Source of the DNA: JAGXQV01 sp964527565
GTDB taxonomy: Bacteria; Pseudomonadota; Gammaproteobacteria; Burkholderiales; Sulfuricellaceae
Direction of reading: 5' to 3'
NCBI GenBank assembly: GCA_964527565.1
Contig: CAZGOY010000014.1
Coordinates: 1 to 64,000 of the forward strand
Length of the DNA stretch: 64,000 nt
This document shows, piece by piece, positions 18,817-26,900 of the stretch. Numbering within the stretch: position 1 is the first letter of the stretch; every line of letters starts with the position of its first letter. The notes under the pieces are model-generated. The model was not told where the DNA came from. It ran no database searches and saw only the letters and a program-made list of their open reading frames with translations. Position numbers and translations under genes: made by a program.

Positions 18817-19450
18817 GGGGAAGCACCTTTTCCTTGAAGCCGCACAGGTCGCGGATCAGACACGCGCCGCAATCCGGCTTGCGCGCCTTGCACACGTAGC
18901 GTCCATGCAGGATCAGCCAGTGGTGGGCATTGCGGCGGAAGGGCGGGGGCACGGCTTTCAGCAATTTCCTTTCCACTTCTGCCACGTTCTTGCCGGGCGC
19001 CAGCCCGGTGCGGTTGGCGACGCGGAAAATATGGGTATCGACGGCAATGGTTTCCTCGCCGAAAGCGGTGTTGAGAATGACGTTGGCGGTCTTGCGCCCG
19101 ACGCCCGGCAGGGCTTCCAGCGCTGCGCGGCCTTGCGGCACCTCGCCGCCGTGGCGTTCGAGCAGCAGGCGACAGGTTTCGATGAGATGGCGGGACTTGG
19201 ATTTGTACAGGCCGATGGATTTCACATAGTCCTCCAGCCCCGCCTGCCCCAGTGCCAGCAGTGCCTGCGGCGTGGCGGCTGCGGCAAACAGGCGGGCGGT
19301 GGCGAAATTGACGCTTTTGTCGGTAGCCTGCGCCGAGAGCACCACCGCCACCAGAAGCTCAAAAGGGTTGCGGTAGTGCAATTCGGTGGCCGGTTCAGGG
19401 TTGGCGGCCTGCAAGCGCTCGAAAAGCGCGCGGCGTTGGTCGGCATTCAT
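18809..19450 (-). CDS. nth: Endonuclease III
   Basis: DNA glycosylase/AP lyase that removes oxidised pyrimidines in base excision repair. 213 residues, normal length. The helix-hairpin-helix LPGVGRKTANVIL carries the catalytic lysine, the following AVDTHIFRVANRTG carries the catalytic aspartate, and the C-terminal [4Fe-4S] cluster ligands are in CKARKPDCGACLIRDLC (C-x6-C-x2-C-x5-C). It lies 24 bases after cbbO and overlaps DUF1841. Confidence 0.97.
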   Translation of the reverse strand: MNADQRRALFERLQAANPEPATELHYRNPFELLVAVVLSAQATDKSVNFATARLFAAAATPQALLALGQAGLEDYVKSIGLYKSKSRHLIETCRLLLERHGGEVPQGRAALEALPGVGRKTANVILNTAFGEETIAVDTHIFRVANRTGLAPGKNVAEVERKLLKAVPPPFRRNAHHWLILHGRYVCKARKPDCGACLIRDLCGFKEKVLPHV

Positions 19451-19474
19451 GCGCCAATCTTATTATTTTTTGTT

Positions 19475-21865
19475 CTATTTCGTCAGTGCCAGAAACACCT
19501 CCGGCAGGCGCTCGGGCAGGCGCTGGAGGTTGTCGAGCACCGTGTATTGCCTGCCGAAGATGTCGGCCACGTAGTCGTCGGCCCCCGGTTTCAAACGTCC
19601 GTCGAGGTTGATGCAATAGGTGTAGATATTTTTCTGGTCAAGCTCTTTCACCGCCTGGCGCGCGTCCTCGATCAGCAGGCGCTCGTCCGGGCTGTCCACG
19701 TCGGAAGGCTGGCCGTCAGTGAGAATCAGCATCAGCTTCTTGTCGGCCTGGCGCGCTTCCAGGTAATGGGCGGCGTGGCGCATGGCCGCGCCCATGCGCG
19801 TGGAATAACCGGCCTCCATCGCGGCCAGACGCGCCTTCACTTCGTCGTTCCAGCTTTCGCTGTAGCCCTTGATGTGGAAATAGCGCACCTCGTGGCGGGT
19901 GTTGGAATGAAAACCGGCGATGGCGAACTTGTCGCCCAGCTTGTCAATGGCCCAAGCCAGCAGGGAAACCGCTTCGCGGCTGAGTTCCAGAATGGTTTGC
20001 TCGCTGCCGGGCACCTTTTCCTTGAGCGATTCGGACAGGTCCAGCAGCAACAGCACCGCGATGTCGCGCCCGTTGGTGCGGTGGCTCATGTTGATGCGCG
20101 GGTCGGGCGTGGCGCCGCTCTTGAAGTCGATCAGCGAGCGGATGGCGATGTCCAGGTCCAGTTCGCTGCCTTCCTCCTGGTAGCGGATGCGTACCTTGTC
20201 CTGCGGCTTGAGCAGATCCAGCAGGCGCTTCAGGCGCTTGGCGATGTCGGCGTGCTTTTCCAGCAGGCGGTCGATTTCCCCTGCGTGGCCTGCGGGGTGC
20301 AAGGCTTCGTAGACGCTCGCCCAGTCCGGGCGGTAGGTCTGGCTCTGGTAGTCCCATTCCGGGTAATGGCGCGGCGGCAGACCCTCGATTTCATCGTTGA
20401 GATTGACCTTGCGCTCCAGGTCGAAGGCTTCTTCCTCATCGCCTTCCTCGATGAACAGCCACATCTGGCGGTTGTCGTCGCGGTAGTCGATCACCGTGTC
20501 GGCAAAGAATACGTTGGCGAGTTGGTCGCTCTGGCGGCGCGTGCGCGTCACGTATTGCAGCGCCAGCGCGGCGACTTCGGCGGTGCTCGACGCGCCTGCG
20601 CCGAGCAGGGCGTGGAAGCGCTGCACGAAATCTCGCAATAGCGGGTCGCAATAGGGATGCTGCGGATCGAGAAAGGCGCGCGACAACATCGCCAGCCTGT
20701 GACGCAGACAGGACTGGGTCTGCGGGTCGCAGGCATCTTCTACGGGCTGCGGATGCAGGCCCAGGAAAATGCGGCGCAGACCGGGATATTCGCGCATCAA
20801 CAGGGTCTCGACGCGGGCGTCCTCGAAAAACTCCACCGCCATGCGCTGGAAAGGACTCCAGTTATCGGCCACCTGGGGCTTGCTCCAGCGCCGGTGACCA
20901 ACCATGTGCGCGAGCACGGCGCGGTAGCGGTCAAGGCCGGAAATTACGGCATCCCCCGTGGGAGCGGGCTTGCCCGCGAGCTTTTGAGTTTGCCGCGAAA
21001 CAGGCGAAAGACTCGCGGGCAAGCCCGCTCCCACCGGTGCCCCCTTTTCCGCCGGGGCGGGAATCACGAAATCGTCATACACATCCGGCACGCGCATGCC
21101 CAACTGGTCGCAATAAGGAATGGGCTTGCGCAATTCGTCGAAGGCGGTCGAATAGGGCACCAGGTGGTCGCTGTCTTGCCACAGGGCGCGCAAATACAGA
21201 TCCAGCTTGCGCTCCACGTCGGCGAACAGGGTGCCGTGGCGCTCGCGTTGCAACACCGCGCGGCTGTCCGGCGATTTCAGGGCGAAATATTCCTCCTGGC
21301 GGATCGGATGGTGGCTGGTGTTGCGGATGCCGTATTCCACCCAGTTCTTCAGCCCCGCCAGGGAAAGCTGGCCGAGCAGGAACGGCGCTTGCTGGAACAG
21401 GGCCGGCAAGCCGGGGCTGGGAATGGTCTGGTGGAAACCGTGGATCGAACCGGTGGTGCGCGCCATCAGGTCGAGGGCGATTTCCAGGTAGTCCTCCAGC
21501 TGTTCGCGGCTCAGCAGGCGGCGCGCCACCGCCGCCAGCGATTGCAGGAACGGCGTGATGGCGCGGCCGTTGGGCGACTTCCACATCTTGCGCACGGCGT
21601 TCATCACCGGCAGCACCGCTTCTTCGCCGAGCACGGCAGCGGTGGGCGGCCATTCCTCCAGGAAGATCAGGATCGGCTCCGCGCCGTGTCCCATCTTGCC
21701 CAGCACGCGCGCGCTTTCCAGATAATCGTTCAATCCGTCGCGCGTCAGCACCGCCAGCGCCTCGGCCATGCAGTCCTCGAACACTTCGTCAACCTGCGGA
21801 AAGCGGCTGTCGAGTTGCGCCCAATAGGCCTTCATTAGGGGGTGCTGGTATTCGGGTGGGGTCAT
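19475..21865 (-). CDS. cbbO: CbbO, von Willebrand factor A subunit of the Rubisco activase CbbQO
   Basis: With the AAA+ protein CbbQ, CbbO forms an activase that frees inhibited Rubisco; the C-terminal VWA domain binds Rubisco. The protein has about 796 residues. The C-terminal VWA domain shows the metal site DLSES (near residue 600) with later STRMGAAMRHAAHYLEA and LTDGQPSDVDSP. The N-terminal part (FPQVDEVFEDCMAEALAVL, VLGKMGHGAEPILIFLEEWP) fits CbbO. NorD proteins of nitric-oxide reductase operons are related, but the length and N-terminus favour CbbO. I chose ATG at 21863-21865; 21877 is also possible. Codons further upstream fall inside a palindromic repeat. A 77-base REP-like hairpin is inserted in frame (20958-21034). 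Confidence 0.85.
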   Translation of the reverse strand: MTPPEYQHPLMKAYWAQLDSRFPQVDEVFEDCMAEALAVLTRDGLNDYLESARVLGKMGHGAEPILIFLEEWPPTAAVLGEEAVLPVMNAVRKMWKSPNGRAITPFLQSLAAVARRLLSREQLEDYLEIALDLMARTTGSIHGFHQTIPSPGLPALFQQAPFLLGQLSLAGLKNWVEYGIRNTSHHPIRQEEYFALKSPDSRAVLQRERHGTLFADVERKLDLYLRALWQDSDHLVPYSTAFDELRKPIPYCDQLGMRVPDVYDDFVIPAPAEKGAPVGAGLPASLSPVSRQTQKLAGKPAPTGDAVISGLDRYRAVLAHMVGHRRWSKPQVADNWSPFQRMAVEFFEDARVETLLMREYPGLRRIFLGLHPQPVEDACDPQTQSCLRHRLAMLSRAFLDPQHPYCDPLLRDFVQRFHALLGAGASSTAEVAALALQYVTRTRRQSDQLANVFFADTVIDYRDDNRQMWLFIEEGDEEEAFDLERKVNLNDEIEGLPPRHYPEWDYQSQTYRPDWASVYEALHPAGHAGEIDRLLEKHADIAKRLKRLLDLLKPQDKVRIRYQEEGSELDLDIAIRSLIDFKSGATPDPRINMSHRTNGRDIAVLLLLDLSESLKEKVPGSEQTILELSREAVSLLAWAIDKLGDKFAIAGFHSNTRHEVRYFHIKGYSESWNDEVKARLAAMEAGYSTRMGAAMRHAAHYLEARQADKKLMLILTDGQPSDVDSPDERLLIEDARQAVKELDQKNIYTYCINLDGRLKPGADDYVADIFGRQYTVLDNLQRLPERLPEVFLALTK
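20958..21034. repeat. REP-like palindromic element inside cbbO
   Basis: Two perfectly inverted 23-base arms, 20958-20980 and 21012-21034, flank a 31-base loop. The arm (beginning GTGGGAGCGGGCTTGCCCG) matches the well-known REP sequences of Pseudomonas and relatives. It is translated inside CbbO as a Pro/Gly/Ala-rich insert (KGAPVGAGLPA ... LAGKPAPTG) without breaking the frame. Confidence 0.9.
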
Positions 21866-21882
21866 GTCGTTACCCATGGTCA

Positions 21883-21987
21883 CGTAGGGTGCAATCCGCG
21901 AAGCGCATTGCACCGGGTGGTTGAGCGGACCGCTGAGGGTGGATTTGCGGCATCCGGCGCAATGCCCTGCGGGGATTGCGCCCTACG
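21883..21987. repeat. Imperfect palindromic intergenic repeat between cbbQ and cbbO
   Basis: The outer ends CGTAGGGTGCAATCC (21883-21897) and GGATTGCGCCCTACG (21973-21987) are inverted with one mismatch; inner words GCGAAGCGCATTGCACC and GGCGCAATGCCCTGC extend the symmetry. Such CGTAGGGTGCAAT elements are dispersed non-coding repeats in many beta- and gammaproteobacteria. It fills nearly all of the gap between the two genes and may affect cbbO expression through RNA folding. Confidence 0.8.
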
Positions 21988-21994
21988 ATAATCA

Positions 21995-22816
21995 TCACCC
22001 GAACACCGCGTCAATGGCGTGATCCAGCGTGACGCGGATGTCGGCGTCGTCGGTGATCGGGCGCACCAGCGCCATGCGGCAGGCGTCGCGCGGCGCCACC
22101 CCGCCCTTGATGAGGGTGGCGGCATACACCAGGAGGCGCGTCGAAATCCCCTCGTCGAGGCCGTGTCCCTTGAGGTTGCGCGCCGCCGTGGCGATTTTCA
22201 CCAACTGGGCGGCAATGGTCGGCTCCAGCCCGGCTTCCGTGGCCACGATGCCTGCCTCCAGAGTGGCCTCCGGGTAATCGAAATCGAAAGCGGTGAAGCG
22301 CTGCTTGGTGGATTGCTTCAGGTCTTTCATCAGGCTCTGGTAGCCGGGATTGTAGGAAATCACCAACTGAAAGTCGGGGTGGGCGGCCAGCAACTCACCC
22401 TTCTTGTCCAGCGGCAAGGTACGGCGGTGGTCGGTCAGCGGATGGATCACCACCGTGGTGTCCTGGCGCGCCTCCACGATCTCGTCCAGATAGCAGATTG
22501 CCCCGATGCGCGCCGCCACGGTCAGCGGCCCGTCCAGCCAACGCGTGCCGCCCGCGTCAAGCAGGTAGCGCCCGACCAGGTCGGAAGCGGTCATATCCTC
22601 GTTGCAGGCCACGGTAATCAGCGGCCTGCCCAGTTTCCACGCCATGTATTCGATGAAGCGCGACTTGCCGCAGCCGGTCGGCCCCTTGACCATCACCGGC
22701 AGGCGCGCCGCGTAGGCGGCCTTGAAAAGCGTGACTTCATTGCCCTGCGCCTGGTAAAAAGGCTGCTGGAGAATGTGGTACTGGTCAATGGGCGTGCTCG
22801 CGGCGGGAAGAGTCAT
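21995..22816 (-). CDS. cbbQ: CbbQ/NirQ/NorQ family AAA+ ATPase, Rubisco activase subunit
   Basis: MoxR-type AAA+ ATPase of 273 residues. Walker A is KGPTGCGKSRFIEYMAW and Walker B ICYLDEIVEARQDTTVVIHPL; VACNEDMTASDLVGRYLLD and LVISYNPGYQSLMKDLKQSTKQRFTAF are diagnostic of the CbbQ/NirQ/NorQ group. The start at 22814-22816 is chosen because GAGGA precedes it with suitable spacing and the family begins about here. Its partner cbbO follows after a 129-base repeat-filled gap. Since no nitric-oxide reductase genes are near and the partner looks like CbbO, a Rubisco activase role is preferred. Divergent from argB. Confidence 0.9.
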   Translation of the reverse strand: MTLPAASTPIDQYHILQQPFYQAQGNEVTLFKAAYAARLPVMVKGPTGCGKSRFIEYMAWKLGRPLITVACNEDMTASDLVGRYLLDAGGTRWLDGPLTVAARIGAICYLDEIVEARQDTTVVIHPLTDHRRTLPLDKKGELLAAHPDFQLVISYNPGYQSLMKDLKQSTKQRFTAFDFDYPEATLEAGIVATEAGLEPTIAAQLVKIATAARNLKGHGLDEGISTRLLVYAATLIKGGVAPRDACRMALVRPITDDADIRVTLDHAIDAVFG

Positions 22817-23082
22817 GGCGGTTTCCTCGAAGGGTTTCAGGTTCTGACAGATGATACCCGCGTTTTCCATAAATAATAGTCATGGTTTTTTATTAGGATG
22901 ATAATGAATTGCTTATTGTTGTGACTAAATTCTGTTGATGCGTTGCGGGCGCCCTGCGTGTCCCGCTTGCCACACCTATCCTGGATCGTGCCCATGTCAC
23001 GGATTTGCCAGACTTTCCTCAGGATTTGCGTGTAGAATCGCCGCTGCTCAATTTTTTCTGCGCTTTCTTCAAGAGAATTACC

Positions 23083-23970
23083 ATGCCGATCAACCATTCC
23101 GACGCGCGCCAGAAAGCCGGCGTGCTTGCCGAAGCACTCCCCTACATCCAGCGTTTTCACCGCAAAACCATCGTCATCAAATACGGCGGCAACGCCATGA
23201 CCGATGAGAAGCTCAAGCACGGTTTCGCCCGCGATGTGGTGCTGCTCAAGCTGGTCGGCATGAATCCGGTGATCGTGCATGGCGGCGGCCCGCAAATCGA
23301 CGACCTGTTAAAGCGCGTCGGCAAGGTAGGCGAATTCATCCAGGGGATGCGCGTCACCGATGCGGACACCATGGCGCTGGTCGAGATGGTGCTCGGCGGA
23401 CAAGTCAACAAGGACATCGTCAACCTCATCAACCAGCATGGCGGCAAGGCCGTCGGTCTGACCGGCAAGGACGGCTCCTTCATTCGCGCCAAGAAATTGT
23501 TGATCCCGCACAAGGATAACCCGGAAGACCTGATCGACATCGGCCAGGTCGGAGAAATCGTCTCCATCGATCCTTCGCTCATCGGCCTGCTCGATTCCGG
23601 CGCTTTTATCCCGGTCATTGCGCCCATCGGCGTGGGCCGGGACGGCGAAACCTACAATATCAACGCCGACGTGGTGGCCGGCAAGATCGCCGAAATTCTC
23701 AAGGCGGAAAAACTGGTTTTACTCACCAACACCCCCGGCGTGCTGGACAAGGCGGGCAATCTGCTCACCGGCATCACCCCGCGCGAGATTGACGGCATGG
23801 TCGCCGACGGCACGCTGTCCGGCGGCATGTTGCCGAAGATCGGCTCGGCGCTGGATGCGGCGCGTAGCGGGGTGAGAAGCGTACACATCATTGATGGCCG
23901 CGTAGAACATGCCTTGCTCCTGGAAATCCTCACCGATGACGGGGTCGGCACGCTGATCAAGGCCGCCTGA
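23083..23970 (+). CDS. argB: Acetylglutamate kinase
   Basis: Second enzyme of arginine synthesis: phosphorylates N-acetylglutamate. 295 residues from the ATG at 23083, which has AAGAGA upstream and matches the family N-terminus; the frame is open 26 codons further upstream without similarity. Key stretches are KTIVIKYGGNAM (phosphate-binding lysine and glycine loop), PVIVHGGGPQIDDLLKR, NINADVVAGKIA and SGGMLPKIGSALDAARSGV. It is followed 21 bases later by the large signalling gene in the same direction. Confidence 0.97.
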   Translation: MPINHSDARQKAGVLAEALPYIQRFHRKTIVIKYGGNAMTDEKLKHGFARDVVLLKLVGMNPVIVHGGGPQIDDLLKRVGKVGEFIQGMRVTDADTMALVEMVLGGQVNKDIVNLINQHGGKAVGLTGKDGSFIRAKKLLIPHKDNPEDLIDIGQVGEIVSIDPSLIGLLDSGAFIPVIAPIGVGRDGETYNINADVVAGKIAEILKAEKLVLLTNTPGVLDKAGNLLTGITPREIDGMVADGTLSGGMLPKIGSALDAARSGVRSVHIIDGRVEHALLLEILTDDGVGTLIKAA

Positions 23971-23991
23971 CGTGAATTCCCGGCTTTCCCG

Positions 23992-26900
23992 ATGAATGGA
24001 TTTTTCGGGCCAGCCATTGCGCTGGCCAACCGCCTTAGCTACCCGCACAAATTTTTCGTTGCGGCGTTGCTTATCGCCGCTACCCTGGCAATCAATCTGG
24101 CATTGATCCTGCCCGAACTGGATAGCGGCATCGATGCGACGCGCAAGGAACAACAGGGCGTCGAATACGTTCGCGCCCTGCGCGTATTGTTGGCTGACGT
24201 GCAGCAAAGCCGCGGCATGTCCAGCGCCTGGTTGAGCGGCGACGAAGCCTTTCTGGCGGGGCTGGAAGCCAAGCAAAAAGATGTCGAAAAGGCCATCCGT
24301 GCCGTGGATGATCTCGACCAGCGGCTAGGCGAAATCCTTAAGACCCGCGAGCGCTGGTCCGACTGGAAAGCACGCTACAAACAACTCAGCCAGCCGTTGC
24401 GCGGTGCGGCGCCGCAGCAAAGCTTCATTGTGCACACCGAACTGATCGCCCGGCTTCTCGGCCTAGTTGCCCACCTTGCCGACCAGTCGGGGCTGTCGCT
24501 GGACGGCGACATTGACAGCCACCATCTGGCACGGGCGACGACAGCGGGGTTGCTGCATCTTTCCGAACATATGGGGCAGGCGCGCGCACTGGGTAGCGGC
24601 ATCGCGGCACGAGGCCGTATCAATAGCGAGGACAAAACACGGCTGATCGTGCTGATCGGCCTGATCGAATCCTCCGCCGAAACGCTTAATAACGACTTCC
24701 AACTCGCGGCGGAAGCCAATCCGTCGTTGCGTGCGTCAATACAAAAGTCCGCGCGCATCAGCCTGGCTTCCGCCATGTCAGTGGCCCATTCTGTGCGGGT
24801 AGGGTTCGTCCATGCGCGCGACATTGACCTCAACCCCACCGGCTTCTTTGCCGACGTCACGCAAGCCATCGAGCGGAATTTCCGCCTCCACGATACCGTG
24901 GCCACCAGCTTGGACAAATTGCTGGAAACCCGCGTCAAGCGCCTGATGATGCGCAAGACGGCGACCCTCGGTTTCGCCGCCATCACCTTGTTGCTGGTAG
25001 GCTATTTTTTCATCGGCGGCTATCTCTCGATGATCCGCTCTATCCGCCAGATCAGCCAGGCGGCCGACCGCTTGGCGGCGGGGGATCTCGGCAGCCGCAT
25101 CACGGTGGATGCGCGCGACGAAATGGCGGAAGTGGCGGGCAGTTTCAATCACATGGTCGACAAGCTGGAGCGCACTTTCCAGCAGGTGCGGGCATCAGAG
25201 CAATCGCTGCTGAAGGCGCGTGACGAACTGGAAGAGCGCGTGCAGGAACGCACCCAGGCGCTGGAATCGCTGAATGCGGAACTGGTTGCCGCCTACGCCG
25301 AGATGGCGAAGACCATTGGGTCGCTCGAAGACCTGAAATTCGCCCTGGACGAACACGCCATTGTCAGCATCGCCGACAAGCGCGGCATCATCACCTTCGT
25401 CAACGACAAATTCTGCGAAATTTCCAAATATGCCCGCGAGGAGTTGCTCGGGCAGGACCATCGCATCATCAATTCCGGCTACCATTCCAAGGAGTTCTTC
25501 CGCAGCCTGTGGAAGACCGTGTCCTCCGGCAAGGTATGGCACGGCGAAACCCGCAACCGCTCCAGGGACGGTTCGTTCTACTGGGTAGCTTCGACCATCG
25601 TCCCGCTGCGCGACGGCAACGGCGACATCGCTCAATACATTTCGGTACGCACCGACATTACTCAGCGCAAGCTTGCCGAAGAATCGCTGCAAGCCAGCAA
25701 CGAGCGCTTCCGCAGCACCTTCGACCTGGCGCCGATCGGCATGGCGTTGGTGGGGCTGGACGGGGAACTGTTGCAGGTCAATAACGCGCTGGTGGACATT
25801 CTCGGCTATACGCCCGGTGAATTGACCGGCAAACCGATGCAGGAGTTGCTGCACGACGATGACCTGAAATCGTGGGTGTTCCTGATCGTGCAGGCGCTGG
25901 ACGAAGAGGTCAATACCTTCGGCCTGGAGATCCGCTACATTCACAAGGACGGGCACGAGGTGTGGGCATTGCTGAACACCACCTTGTTGCGCGATGCTCA
26001 GCAGGAGCCTTTGTATTTCATTTCGCAGATACAGGACATCACCCAGCGCAAGCACATGCTGGAGGAGTTGCGCAACGCCCACCGCGAGGCACAGGAAGCC
26101 TCGCAGCTCAAGTCGGAATTCATCGCCACCATGAGCCATGAAATCCGCACGCCGATGAACGCCATTATCGGCATGAGCGAATTGCTTTCCTACACCGAAC
26201 TGACCGAGGAACAGCAAGACTACGCACGCATCGTCCACACCTCGGCCAATGCGCTGATGGACATCATCAACGACATTCTCGATTTCTCCAAGATGGACGC
26301 CGGCAAGATGGTGGCTGAGGTCATCGAACTGGCACCGCTGGAAATTGTCGAAAACGCTGCCGAACTGATGTCGCCGCGGGCGCACGAGAAAAAAATCCAA
26401 CTGGTCACCTTCGTTGCGCCGGAGATCCCCATACAGTTGATGGGCGACCCCGGACGCCTGCGCCAGGTGCTGCTCAATCTGCTCGGCAACGCCATCAAGT
26501 TCAGCGAGCACGGGCGGGTGGCGGTAAGAGCCACCCTTTCTTCGCGCACCAGCGACTATTGCGTGCTGCGCTTCGAGGTAGCCGATACCGGCATCGGAAT
26601 CGGCAAGGAGGCCCTCGGACGCCTCTTCCAGCCCTTTGTGCAGGCGGACGGATCGACCACCCGCAAGTACGGCGGTACCGGCCTAGGGCTGGCGATCTGC
26701 TTCCGTCTGGTCGAACTGATGGGCGGTGAAATCGGTGTCGACAGTGTCGAAGGTCAGGGCTCCACCTTCTGGTTCATTCTGCCGCTCAGACTGGCCGCAG
26801 CCCCCTTGCCTGAGTCCCTGCGCCCGCTCGCCGCACGCACGCTGGTGGTTGATGATGACGAAATCAGCCGCGAAATCCTGGCCCGCTACCTGACCAGTCG

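Noticed and set aside
18671..20641. Plus-strand frame of 656 codons opposite nth and cbbO
   Set aside because: Antisense shadow of two well-identified genes.
20958..21034. CRISPR-like repeat
   Set aside because: Only two arms forming one hairpin, no regular spacers; it is a REP element.
21866..21913. Longer N-terminus of CbbO
   Set aside because: The extra codons fall inside a non-coding palindromic repeat and have no family match.
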